A stretch of DNA of 64,000 nucleotides from positions 5,890,001-5,954,000 of the forward strand of contig OZ020489.1 in assembly GCA_963971405.1 (NCBI GenBank), given 5' to 3'. Shown here one piece after another: positions 30,690 to 40,781 of the stretch; position 1 is the first letter of the stretch, and every line of letters starts with the position of its first letter. Under the pieces are notes generated by a model. It was not told where the DNA came from and did not search any database. It worked only from the letters and a program-made list of their open reading frames with translations. Source of the DNA: Psococerastis gibbosa. Taxonomy: Eukaryota; Arthropoda; Insecta; Psocodea; Psocidae. Made by a program: the position numbers and the translations under genes.

Positions 30690-30885
30690 TGTTTGCCATA
30701 GCTGTAGGACTGATGTTCACCATGGGGTTCCCCTGTACACCAATTATTCCAAGATGTCGCCTGCGAAGACGCCATAGGGCAGGGCAGCAATTTAAAATGT
30801 GCCAGCCTGTCTCGTCTGCTTCCCTGCAGAACCGCCAGATTGTCTTTCCCGCTAAGCCCAGAATTATTGAGTAAATCCAATCCCA
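30690..30885 (+). pseudogene. Possible LINE ORF1 piece, left of a foldback insertion
   Basis: A 61-codon frame reads PRCRLRRRHRAGQQFKMCQP and NRQIVFPAKPRIIE. A Cys/His-spaced basic stretch could be a decayed zinc-knuckle region. It is interrupted by the TTAA element at 30890; the sequence after the element (32222-32370) continues with a typical ORF1-like end. This is an inference. Confidence 0.3.
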
Positions 30886-30889
30886 TTAA

Positions 30890-32217
30890 GAGGATGCTGG
30901 CCGTACATATTGGCCACCCCTGGATCAGCCCAAATTAGGTTGGTTTATATTTTTTACTTAGGCGCCCATTCCATTGACCGGCTAGGGCTATTTCCAAAAA
31001 CGGTGACGTGGTAGCAGACATTCAAGACTTAGGTGGCGTTTCCACCAACCTCGCATTGCAGAATTGACGGAAATGTTTATTTTCCTTTATGCCATAGTTG
31101 CACAGAAAGGACTGTGTTTTTCGCTTATCCCGGCTCCAACTCGGTTCCCTACCAGTTCAGTCGCCATTACGCGCTTCCATCTTCATCATGAGGAGGTCCA
31201 GATTATGATTTTCGCGTCTTCGCCGCTGAGACCATAAGGCATTATTTAGAAGCTAAGCTACTTTGAAGACTTGGCTACATTTATCGAAATTGATTTGTGC
31301 AATGAACGATTGGCGAGGTCCGGAGGTGGAAATTCGAAAAATTCATGTTGGTGATGGTCTCATGACATAAATCACAAATGTAAGGGAGTACTTCTTCTAA
31401 CGGAAGCAACTTTTTTTATAGCTCTACAATGGATATTTCGTGTGAAATTCGACTTTGTTCAAATAACGGGTAATGCGGTTGTCGGATGTGCTCTTAAGAC
31501 GCCCATTCCACCGACCGGCTAGGGCTATTTACAAAAACAGTGACGTGGTAGCAGACATTCAGGACTTAGCCGGGGTTTCCACCGACCTCGCATTGCAGAA
31601 TTGACGGAAATGTTTATTTTCCTTTATGCCATAGTTAAAATTGATCAATGATCATACAGTAAAATCACAAAGAAACAAACTAAAATTAAAAAATGGCGTC
31701 ATGGGATATGTTAAGTACAAACATTTTAATAGATTTCTATAAAAAGAAAAATTATAATTTCCGTCAATGTCATTTGCATTCTGCAATGCGAGATCGGTGG
31801 AAACGCAACCTAAGTCTTGAATGTCTGCTACCACGTCACTGTTTTTGGAAATAGCCCTAGCCAGTCAATGGAATGGGCGCCTTAAGCTAATATTTAAAGT
31901 TATAAAGATTTGGTCCACTCAATTGCTACAGGAATATTTTATACACCCTATTATAAGTTGTTTTTTACTTTTGTTGGCATAATTTTTTTATGAATTCGAC
32001 AATTCGTTAAATTTTTGTCGCTTATCTGTTTCACGGAAAACCCCCTTGACCAAAACTAAATAAATCGTCGTAATACTATGCATGGAATAGTCCTCTATCA
32101 ATTGAGTGGACGAAATCTTTATAACTTCTTATTACCTTCATTAACTTTAAAAAATATGTAAAAGCCAACCTACTTTAGGGTGAACCAGGGGTGGCCAATG
32201 TGTACGGCCAGCATTAT
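30890..32217. mobile_element. TTAA foldback element, copy 2, invaded by a MITE composite
   Basis: Ends are 'gaggatgctggccgtacata' and, as complement on the right, 'gataatgctggccgtacaca', both flanked by TTAA (30886-30889, 32218-32221). The arms share 'ggccacccctgg' and 'aaagttataaagattt(g/c)gtcc' with 'actcaattg'. That inner block is a diverged form of the 5.1-kb element's arm. A 921-bp MITE composite (30961-31881) lies in the left arm. Confidence 0.75.
30961..31881. mobile_element. Composite of half and full MITE enclosing 398 bp
   Basis: The left piece 30961-31099 is one end of the MITE ('ggcgcccattccattgaccg'). 31100-31497 is a segment also present, inverted, at 53027-53424. 31498-31881 is a full MITE with ends 'gacgcccattccaccgaccg' and 'aatgggcgcc'. 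The whole is flanked by TTA (30958-30960, 31882-31884). Confidence 0.75.
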
Positions 32218-32221
32218 CTTA

Positions 32222-32373
32222 AGAATTCGAACTACCGCCCTCCCGATGTAAATGCCAGCTCTCGAACCACAAATAAAGCTGTAGTGGTCAGGAAAGACGA
32301 TACTCCACCATTCAATCCTCAGCAGACTGTCGTTTCAAGAAAAACAACGGTGAACTATGCACAAGCTGTATAA
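32222..32373 (+). pseudogene. LINE ORF1-like fragment
   Basis: The frame reads NSNYRPPDVNASSRTTNKAV, then FNPQQTVVSRKTTVNYAQAV-stop. A hydrophilic linker ending in SYAQAV-like residues is common just after the zinc knuckles of Jockey-type ORF1 proteins. The TTAA element lies directly upstream and appears to split it from 30690-30885. Confidence 0.35.
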
Positions 32374-32847
32374 AACCACGATTTTTACGATAAGATAGGG
32401 TAGTTGTCAGCTTATTTGCGATTAGGTGGGTAGTTGCCAGTTTATTGGGATGAAGAAAAATTCAGACGTGTAATAACTGCCGTAGTTGAAGAAAGTTGCA
32501 CCCCCGGGGGTACCAACGCAATAACACCTCATAAATTAGAAAGCGTCTGCTGACCGAGGGAGGGGGGCCATCTCGCCCAAAATTATTAATTTTTAATATA
32601 AGGCTTTATCACTATAAGCCAGGGAAACGGCCGCAACATACAAATACCGGGCAACGGCATATAGATCCTAATGCAAAGACCGTCAACTAACCGCCATGTC
32701 CAACCCTTGTGAATGATTAAACCGCCCCGTGTTCAATAACCACCCCGTCTTCTTAAAGTTATTTATCAATAATTCATAAGGGCATATGCACAAGGGTTGT
32801 AAATTGATGCCCATAGCGCTGCTGTACTGTACGAATATTATAATGGA
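32374..32847. other. No recognised feature
   Basis: No supported gene or repeat. Confidence 0.45.
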
Positions 32848-32899
32848 ACGGACTCATCACAAAAGCTTTCCTTATACCAGCGTATAAATAGGAAAGCAA
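32848..32899 (+). repeat. Family A 3' end fragment
   Basis: 'catcacaaaagctttcctta' and 'gtataaataggaaagcaaaa' are the last ~50 bp of family A, including its terminal hairpin. Confidence 0.65.
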
Positions 32900-32962
32900 A
32901 AATAGAAACAGGTATTTAGGTGATCCCGGGGTAACCAGTTTCTGCGTTCCATAGCATCTTCA

Positions 32963-33660
32963 GGCCCCCATTCACGGGACAATTATCGTGACGATTCGTC
33001 GCTCGATGTTGCAGTCGAACGACAGTTTGCACGTGTGTGGCAATATCGCATCCGATTTTGTGGTCGGACGATCGATTGCAGATCGCAACCGGCAAACCCG
33101 AAAATATCGTTTGCGATTTGAACATCGTTCGATGTATCAAACGTGTATGGCGTTATCGAACGATCCCGTGGCTGTAGACCGTTATATCACTATGGCTGAT
33201 GGTGTAGCCTGCACAAGCTTGCCATGTCGTGGAGCGAGGATTTCTTGTTGGAATTTATTGAGTTACTTCGAGAACACGAGGTTTTATCGAAAATAAAACA
33301 CAAGAACTACCATAATCAGATCAACCGAAGTGCATGTTATGAGGTATTACTTAGAAAAATGAAGGAGGTAGAACCCAGTGCAATCAAAAGTAAATTGCAA
33401 AAGAATATTAACAACTTGCGCACCGTTTTCCGCAAGGAACTCTGAAAAAAGTGCAGTCTTCTCAAGCATCGAGATGTAGCACTGATTACGTTAATGTACC
33501 AAAGTTGTGGTACTATGAAAAATTAATGTTTTTAATAATAAAGGACCAAGAGAATCGAACGATCACATCGTTCGTGCGTGTTCGACGCTCTTCGAAAGAT
33601 AAATCGGACACTTTTCCTGACGATCGGTCGAAACGACAAATCGTCCCGTGAATGGTGGGC
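32963..33660 (+). mobile_element. TIR element carrying a MADF gene
   Basis: Left end 'ggcccccattcacgggacaa' and, as complement on the right, 'gcccaccattcacgggacga'. Both ends are packed with copies of TCGAACGA/ATCGTTCGA-like motifs, likely transposase sites. The MADF frame fills the centre. PIF/Harbinger elements are known to carry a Myb/MADF accessory gene, so that superfamily is the likely class. No transposase is present. Confidence 0.65.
33223..33651 (+). pseudogene. MADF-domain accessory protein, one frameshift
   Basis: Starts at an ATG in 'gccatgtcgtgg'. Codons 1-73 read SWSEDFLLEFIELLREHEVL ... YHNQINRSACYEVLLRKM ... NNLRTVFRKEL, the first part of a MADF domain (trihelix-like DNA binding). 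TGA follows at 33443; in the +1 frame the domain continues KKVQSSQASRCSTDYVNVPK, LWYYEKLMFLIIKDQ, exactly the KKxxxSxxSxx..VxPxLWYYxxLxFLxDQ half. So one indel near 33440 breaks an otherwise recognisable domain, and the frame then stays open to the TIR (33651). It would have bound element ends or helped transposase enter the nucleus. Alternatively a short intron once lay here. Confidence 0.7.
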
Positions 33661-33685
33661 TTTAAGTTACATGGTATATGCATTA

Positions 33686-34281
33686 GGGGTCTTCACAGTG
33701 TTCGTGTTATCGAGTTATACCTAGTTAAGTGTGTTACATCATATTAAGTTAAGACACCGATAACCAAGATAACCATCTAAACGCACTTCCAAGTTGGTTA
33801 CTGTGCTATTTAGCTTGCTCTGCGATCGATAGGTCAGGTTTGACCGCGGTCATCTTTGTTTTTGTTGATTGATATGAAAGACGCGTTTAAAATTAATAAT
33901 AATAATGCGTGAATTTATCAAAAAAACATAAGCAATTTTACTGAACCGGTGCCACAAAGCCAAAAAGGCGCGTTTGGGATCACCACATTTTCGAGTTTAA
34001 AATTTATTTGTATAATCTATTATCACAAGCAATTACCGTAAATACTTAAAGTTATAATAACCAAAATGAACAAAAAATATAAACAAGTGTGCTACTAGAA
34101 TAGAGTTCTGCCACTTTCTTTAAAACCGTGCCACGAACGTCTGACTACTACCACATTGTTTACCCTGTTATATATATATATATATATATAGCATGATAAC
34201 TCACTCCCGAGGTCCACTCACGATTGTCTGTTAACTTGGATACCACATCTAACTCGATAACACCAATACCGTGAAGACCCC
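33686..34281. mobile_element. TA-flanked TIR element
   Basis: Ends 'ggggtcttcacagtgttcgt' with 'gttatcgagtta', mirrored by 'taactcgataac' and 'taccgtgaagacccc', ~35 bp each, flanked by TA. The 596-bp interior has a (TA)n run at ~34171-34190 and no gene. Tc1/mariner-like by duplication. Confidence 0.65.
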
Positions 34282-34344
34282 TAATGAAGTCTGCTGGCTG
34301 GCGTTAAGCAGTCAATATGGCAACATTAGAGGAAGTCAGGATCA

Positions 34345-34700
34345 GGGGCGGATCCAGCCCATTTGGGGGGGGGGGGGGTAGTAGTATGGTTGGACACAGT
34401 CCCAGGCCACGGTGTGGGTCCATAGGACAGGGGACCTCCTGATTATAGTGGATTCCGAACCACTTGGGAAACACAGTGAAGTCACACGATTAGTTCGGAG
34501 GTGACCAGGACAAGTTCTACCTTGTTTCCCTACCGGCACTGTGCACACTACCAAGTTATCTGCATCTTTGAACCTGCTTTGGTCCGCTGGATTCAACTGG
34601 GTAAGGCGGCCGGCTGCGGAGGGGGGGGGGGGTAGTTGGGGGTCAAAATAGAGACTAGAAGAAATATGTGGTATCGATTTAATAAGAGCGTAATAAATTA
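34345..34700 (+). mobile_element. hAT-like poly-G MITE split by a SINE
   Basis: 'caggggcggatccagcccat' then a G-run, the SINE at 34383-34620, and then 'tagttgggggtcaaaataga' and 'gagcgtaataaatta' as in the copies at 39024 and 39512. The right terminus is not clear. Confidence 0.55.
34383..34620 (-). mobile_element. 5S-headed SINE, short form, inserted in a G-run
   Basis: The minus strand runs from 'gccggccgccttacccagtt' to 'tgtgtccaaccatactacta', nearly identical to 12057-12299. G-run plus TAGT appears on both sides, consistent with a target duplication within the MITE's poly-G tract. Confidence 0.75.
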
Positions 34701-35234
34701 ATGCCTATGGTCAAGATACCAAAATAAATACCAATGGCATGATTGCATTGATTGGGATCGCGCCACATAGTACGGCCTCAATGCACATTGCCATAAAGTT
34801 GTTTTTTTTTTCAGCCCCCACCGCCTGTCGTGACTCCAACAAAAAATGAATTGACGTTATTGACTCGACTCGAGATTCGAAACGGGCATTGTGTAATGAA
34901 TAGATACTATATTATGTTGGAATGTTGCACCATCTGCACTCTACACTGCAGGGGTCGCGAACACGTGGGCTCCGATATTTTGAAAAAAATACATCCTGTC
35001 CAAAAAATTATTAATTAATAAAATTTAAAAATACCACATGATTACATCAATCGGGGGATTCTCTATCCGGTATTTAGCATGCCAAACCGTTTGTTTTAAA
35101 TATCTTAAATTAAGATATTCTTAATCCCATTCTCGATCGTAAATTATAATGGAAAATTAACGGTTTTAATTCTTTATTATTATTTCCTTATATTTTGCTA
35201 TTATTTATTGTTACTGTCAACCTTCTCTTAGGCC
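34701..35234. other. No recognised feature
   Basis: AT-rich; no supported gene. Confidence 0.45.
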
Positions 35235-35242
35235 ATCATGGC

Positions 35243-37034
35243 CAGGGTTGCCGTTTTGCGTGAAAAATCACGAAATGCGTGTATTTTCAGAGCTTGCGTG
35301 ATGTGCGTGTAAAGTGCGTGTATTTTAGACAAAATTGATTTTATAATTAAATAAAAATATTGAAATTTAAACCAATAAAATAATAAAAAAATTAAAACCC
35401 AGGAAAAATGAAAACTTTAAAAAAAAAAATGCCGAAAAATGCTGTTTACCTTACCTGATCTAGGACCACAGACCACAAGTGACAAGACCCCAACACAACT
35501 CCAAAAATCATATTCCAAATCTACTCAGCCGGCGGGCGGCCATTGTGATTTGCTCATTATTTCATATTTGTCTGCCTCTGCGCCACATGGGCGCAAAATC
35601 GAACAAGATAATAAACATGCATATTATAGAACAAAGAAATGCCACGTGTGAGAGGTCTTTCTCTGATTGAAAATTAATAAAAAAAACTACTTACTTACGA
35701 ACCACAATGTCTCAAAAGAGGTTGAACTCTTTTGTTCAAGCGAATTAGGCGACCACTTAAAGCCTTAAAACCCCACGATTTTATAGGAAGTCAATATTTT
35801 GGGCCGAATTATTTAAAAAGTAATAACATAATAAAGTGCTCATCTGAAAAATCTAAACATTTTTGGCAAGATGCGTAAAACCCCGTATTTCAGGTCTATT
35901 TAACAAACACCTTCTCCCGGGGGAAACCCCTGGACCCCCTCGTTTGGAATTAGCCTATGTTCATCGCCTGTAAACATCGAAACGTTACTCCTATCAAAAT
36001 GCATGAAACCCCACCATTTCATCATGCTCATCATTCAAGAATTTGCTCGTAATTGGATTCATTGCCTTGAAAATCTAAGCGTTAACCTATCAAAATGCCT
36101 AAAACCCCACTGTTTCAGACCTATTTAAAAAAAAGAAAAAATCATCCGGAGGAGACCCCCGATCCCCCTTGTATGTAGTTATATTCATCGTCCGTACAAT
36201 TGAAACATTAGTCCTATCAAAATGCGTAAAACCCTTACCATTTCAGCCCTATTTTTAAAAAAATTTCACCCGGGGGAGACCCCCGGCCCCCCTTGCTCGT
36301 AATTATATTCATTGTCTGTAAAATCATCAAAACGTAACAACTTAATAAAGTCGTTATCTACAAAATCTAAACATTTTTGACAAGATGCGTAAAACCCCGT
36401 ATTTCAGGTATTTTACACAAATCTTCAACCGGGGGCGACCCCCAGACTCCCTCGTTCGTATTTAGCCTATATACATCGCCTGTAAAAATCGAAACATTAC
36501 TCCTATGAAATTGCGTAAAACCCCATCATTTCAGGCTTATTTTTCAAAAAGTTTGACCCGGGCCCCCCTTGCTTGTATTTATATTCATTACGACCCTTGG
36601 GGGCCCCCGTTCACGTCTCCCGAACCCCCGGGCCCCTGTGCGACGGACAGTAATGTCATTAATTTAAATGCTGCGAAAGTCCTTGAGAACGGTTTTCCCC
36701 TTATTCTACACTATCATGAAAATGGGGGGGGGAGGGCGAATTAAACACCGCCACCCTCGAAAAACTATCGTTACGCCACTGGAAGTAAGAAAAATAATTC
36801 ACACAGATTTTTCAGCCCCACTACAAGCTAAGCATAGAAGTTGTTAGATAAAATTAGCAAAACAAATGACATATTTTTTAGTTACCATATTAAAAAATTT
36901 AATATAAATTATGTATTATATGTATATATTATATTAATATGCATATATATTAGCCGATTAGTTGCTTGCGTGATATGTCGTGAATTTTGAACGTCAGTGG
37001 CGTGATATTTCATATGACACGTCCGGCAACACTG
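35243..37034. mobile_element. 1.8-kb hAT element with perfect 8-bp duplication
   Basis: Starts CAGGGTTGCCG and ends CGGCAACACTG, and is flanked on both sides by ATCATGGC (35235-35242, 37035-37042). CAGGG-type ends with 8-bp duplications are diagnostic of hAT. No transposase motif was found; instead it holds a tandem array (35873-36590) and AT-rich sequence, so it is nonautonomous. Confidence 0.9.
35873..36590 (+). repeat. Tandem units of ~127 bp inside the hAT element
   Basis: Units start 'gc(g/c/a)t(a/g)aaaccc' at 35873, 36001, 36097, 36224, 36387 and 36513. Most carry 'cccgggggagacccccgg' or variants, 'attcatcg(c/t)c(t/c)gta' and 'cctatcaaaat'. Two units have deletions or insertions. Confidence 0.75.
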
Positions 37035-37041
37035 ATCATGG

Positions 37042-37520
37042 CCCGGCCATGAGCGAGGCGGGCCCGCCACGTGCTGCAATAACACACTAGCAATTGTTAA
37101 CATGACCGGCCTATCGCCTACCCGGTAAAAATAATTACCGGCAATACCGTTTTGCGGCTCTCGGACCCCCAATCTCACCATTAATATACCAAAAAAAACT
37201 ACTAAAAAATCCTACTGTGTGCACGTGCTGTCCCCCATCCGCCGCAATTACTTCCAAGTTGGTCTCTTTACGGCCCAGCTCTGGACCAAAAAGGTAAATA
37301 TTTGAATTTTCACCGACATTATCAAATTTTCCACTCAATAACATAGCCTTTCCATGCAGGGCTTTAACAAAAAAACAAGCTCAGCAAACAGCCAGACCTT
37401 GTTTTAATATGGACGGTTAGTTTGCACTTTACACTACAGACAATCGACCTATTAAACAATTGACTCGTCACTCACTCGAATAACACTTACCTTAACCATA
37501 CTGCAAGCTTTAAAGCACTG
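37042..37520 (-). CDS. Putative spliced host gene, unknown product (gene B)
   Basis: On the minus strand ATGGTTAAG (37499-37491) is followed by a perfect GTAAGT donor and preceded by a T-rich tract ending TTCAG. A likely second exon (37361-37216) follows a T-run and AAAG and reads ALHGKAMLLSGKFDNVGENS, IYLFGPELGRKETNLEV and IAADGGQHVHT before a GTAGGA donor. A TTATTGCAG acceptor (37074) opens a third, short frame HVAGPPRSWPGHDG that runs into the hAT duplication at 37042. Introns would be ~129 and ~142 bp. Exon 1 ends in phase 0 but exon 2 as drawn needs one base, so either the acceptor is the later GGAAAG or a change has occurred. The protein is not recognised. The composition is more complex than in surrounding repeats. 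Confidence 0.4.
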
Positions 37521-37983
37521 AATTAACAAAAAAAAACAATGAAAAACAGATCAACGCACACCATTCACGGTCACAATTTTGTCGAAACTCGACTCGAGAC
37601 AAAAACACCCGGCACTTGGATGAGTTGGATGCACCAAACTACCATATCACGACCACCCGCCCGCCACCACATGAACCCCTAAAATATAAGAAGTGCTGCT
37701 ACGTAAGCTAACTATAGCCCAGCCAGCGTTACGTTATTACCGAAATTCTTCAAATGCACCCCAAAAATAAAATGACCTTACCCTACCCCAATAGTAGAAC
37801 TCATCTGTTTAGGGACAAGGGCTTAAACCATGCAAGTCTAACAAACAAGTCAATTGGCATGTGTGCCGTTCTACCTCAAACAAGTTATAAATGAAATCTG
37901 AAGCATTTAATAGGACCGGCGCGGCGTATGTTTGACGCATTCCAAGGGTATAGTGATTTACCCGGTATACCCCTTACTATTAG
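37521..37983. other. No recognised feature
   Basis: Would be upstream of gene B on the minus strand. No TATA box or repeat is identified. Confidence 0.4.
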
Positions 37984-37987
37984 TTAA

Positions 37988-39022
37988 GAGCGTACAGTCC
38001 GTAGGAAATTGCCAGGCCGAAATTTAATACTTTTAATTTTTTAAATCATTAACTAAGCATGTTATTAAAGATTTGGCTCATCAAAGTTGTAGAAGACTAC
38101 TTCATGCATCATATAATAAGGTATTTTTAGTTTTAGAAATTGTAGTTTTTTTATAAAATCGATAATTTGTGAAAAGGTATTGTTTATAAAATATTTGCAT
38201 GTTTCTGAAAAAACTACAATTTCGAAAATTAAAAATATCTTATAATATTAGAGGTGGGGCGTTACTTCTGTCACTGTGATTTATCACCGTGACTACGATA
38301 GTCACTGCAACCACCCGTTCCTACCCAAAAAAAAAAAAATACTGGTGATTGAGTCACTGTCTCACTGTCACCGATTTTGGCTATTTTTTAAATAGCTTTG
38401 TTTCTAAGACTCTGATAGTCGCATGCAAGAGCTATAAGTAACTGGCTCAGGATTAGCCTATGCACTAGGCAGTCTTAAGCGAAATTCCCTGAAATGCTTT
38501 CCGATCGTCTCACGTAAGCTAAACATAAGGTATGTCCGAGGCTGTCACCGTGACTGCTCCATAACTGACTAGCTTTTAGTTTATATATATATTACTACAT
38601 CTTAAATTTCTTAGCATAACTAAACAAAAGAATAACCGACTTTAATTGTTAAGCGAAACGAATAAGTCTATGCAACTTGTATAAATCACTGTCAAGTAAG
38701 AGAAGTGACAGTGACTTTTGATTACTCATACCAAGATGTACCAAGATTACTTAGATAGCACGAACAAAAGCAGTCACTCCAGTGACAGAAATCACCAGTA
38801 TTTGTATCAGTGACTGTCGAGTCACTGTCACCGGTCACTGTTGCTCCTGGAAATATCTGTCACGCCCCACTTCTATATATATATCTCTATATATAATATG
38901 ATGCATGTAGTAGTTTTCTACAACTTTGATGAGCCAAATCTTTAATAACATGCTTAGTTAATGAAATAAAAAATTAAAAGTATTAAATTTCGGTCTGGCA
39001 ATTTCCTACGGGCTGTACACTC
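37988..39022. mobile_element. TTAA foldback element, copy 3, split by a hAT
   Basis: Arms match 5113-5497 over most of their length ('gatttggctcatcaaagttg', 'tagaagactacttcatgcat', 'ctacgggctgtacactc'). The left flank is TTAA (37984-37987), the right TCAA (39023-39026), one change. The insertion at 38249-38891 separates the arms near the centre. Confidence 0.8.
38249..38891. mobile_element. hAT element with GTCACTG subterminal repeats
   Basis: Starts TAGAGGTGGGGCG and carries CGCCCCACTTCTA near the right end, then a short TA-rich stretch ending CTCTATA. TATAATAT flanks both sides (38241-38248, 38892-38899), and the copy at 5.3 kb shows that this 8-mer occurs once in the empty site. GTCACTG/CAGTGAC motifs occur many times within ~150 bp of each end. 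No coding frame. Confidence 0.75.
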
Positions 39023-39023
39023 T

Positions 39024-39195
39024 CAAGGGACGTATCCAGCCCATTTGGGGGAGGGGGTGTAGTTGTGGGTCAAAATAGGAAAAAACATATGTAGGATCGA
39101 TTAAATCAGAGCGTAATAAATTAATTTACAATCGATTTAGCAATTTTTTTTTGGGGGGGGCGGGGGGGGGGCCTGTATCCGTCTATGATGTAGTT
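39024..39195 (+). mobile_element. hAT-like poly-G MITE
   Basis: 'aagggacgtatccagcccat', a G-run, 'gtgggtcaaaatagg', 'gagcgtaataaatta', a second G-run and 'cctgtatccgtctatg'. It abuts the end of the foldback element directly. Confidence 0.6.
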
Positions 39196-39503
39196 GTAGT
39201 ATAGCCTGGAGTTTGATGCACGCAAGACATTATTTTCGGTATAAAACCGCGCAGCGGCCAAGGCGGAATATTAGAGATACGGCAGAGTGCCAGAGATTCC
39301 CACAATTTTGTAAGCAAAGGCATGTCTGACGTAAAGGGAGGAAAGGAGATTTGATGCTAGCATCGAATGGATCCTCCATTGTTGAAGGCTAGCAGCATGT
39401 GTTTAATATTATTTAATCAACAACATAGATTGATTGGAGATCGGAAAAAAAAACGCAGTAGAGCGACAATCCTAGCCCCTATTTGACTGTTATAAACAAC
39501 AAC
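39196..39503. other. No recognised feature
   Basis: No supported gene or repeat. Confidence 0.45.
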
Positions 39504-39511
39504 ATACTCGT

Positions 39512-39655
39512 CAGGGACGGATCCAGCCCACTGCCGGGGGGGGGGGGGTAGTTATGGGTCAAAATAGAATTAGAGCTTTATAGATTAGGGAGAATTAGAG
39601 ATTTATAGATTTACTAAATACAGGGGGGGGGGTAGCTGCCCTGTATCCGTCGATG
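39512..39655 (+). mobile_element. hAT-like poly-G MITE, 144 bp
   Basis: Ends 'cagggacggatccagcccac' and 'ctgtatccgtcgatg'. The flanks ATACTCGT and ATACTCAG agree at 6 of 8 positions, an aged 8-bp duplication. Confidence 0.7.
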
Positions 39656-39892
39656 ATACTCAGCAGGAGCGTCCTCCCCCCCGCCGCTGTGGAGTGGAGT
39701 TAAAGATGGGTCGGACGGACCCGCGCAGCTGCTACAGGTGGAAATGTCTTCGTACTAGGTACATCGAGACCCGAGCCTCGACTTTCTGGATCATAGTCAG
39801 ACTAGTTCTTGTACAGCTGGACAACACAGGGGTCCTTGACATTATGACATGTAATAACTACTGCTGAGGGTTAAAAAACGAAAAAAAACCAA
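39656..39892. other. No recognised feature
   Basis: Nothing that I can support. Confidence 0.4.
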
Positions 39893-40095
39893 CATACTTC
39901 GGCCGTGTGACAAGGAACAAAAAATATCGCTTTCTGCAAGTAATAATCCAATGGGAACAAGAACATCCTGGTTAAAAAACCTGAAGCAGTGGATTGGCAA
40001 AAGCAAGACTTCCCTATTCAGAGCAGCAGCCTACAATGTCCAAATTGCCATGATGATCGCCAATCTTCGATAGAAGTGCCATTCAAAGAAGAACT
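39893..40095 (+). pseudogene. LINE-B C-terminus, well preserved
   Basis: One frame reads TYFGRVTRNKKYRFLQVIIQ; after a small deletion and shift the next reads RTSWLKNLKQWIGKSKTSLF, then RAAAYNVQIAMMIANLR-stop. This is the clearest LINE-B C-terminus here. The tail is a short 'aaagaagaac'. The ~20-residue linker before RTSW is partly deleted. Confidence 0.75.
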
Positions 40096-40781
40096 ACAAA
40101 TTATACAATACATTTTTAATGCCATTATCATGATTAAATAATAATACCTTAATACAAAATGCACTTAACAGAATAAAACGAATCTCTCCCCGTGAAATGA
40201 AAGTTCAACATAGAATTATTAAATAAACATAATTAAGCTAAAACTATGTTTAACAAAATGAATGCCGTAACTAATTTTCAGTCATTAATAATGCAACCAC
40301 TTCGAAATCAAGAGACAATTCTTCTTCATTAATATAAGTACGGCTAAAAGTGCCATTGCTATCTAATAAAAGTAGTGACTCTGGCCGAAAAGGAATCTTG
40401 AGCTACCCCAATGTTTTGCTTGGGAATATAGAATTGTTTCAGCATATAAATTTATCCCTGAACATGATTATTGTCATGTAATCATCATCCATCAGTAAGG
40501 ACTAAATCCCCTTGCAAAAGAATATGGTGGTGCCGTCAGGAATTCTTTACTAACACATTTCTGTGTGGTGGACACGGCCGTAAATAAGCCACTTGGTACA
40601 TGGTATTAGGTACTAAGTTCACCACAACCACAACCAAATCAGGTGAGCGGCGCCAGGGTAACGCAACTAACTCACTCGACTGCTATTCGACCCCTGTTAA
40701 TTTGAAATAACTGCATTGGCAGTATTGACTACCGTATTGTATTTTATTTATTTATTTATTTTTATGTATGAATGTAGTAGC
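40096..40781. other. No recognised feature
   Basis: AT-rich; no gene or known repeat. Confidence 0.45.

Noticed and set aside
35873..36590. Host minisatellite
   Set aside because: It lies wholly within hAT ends with an exact duplication, so it is part of the element.
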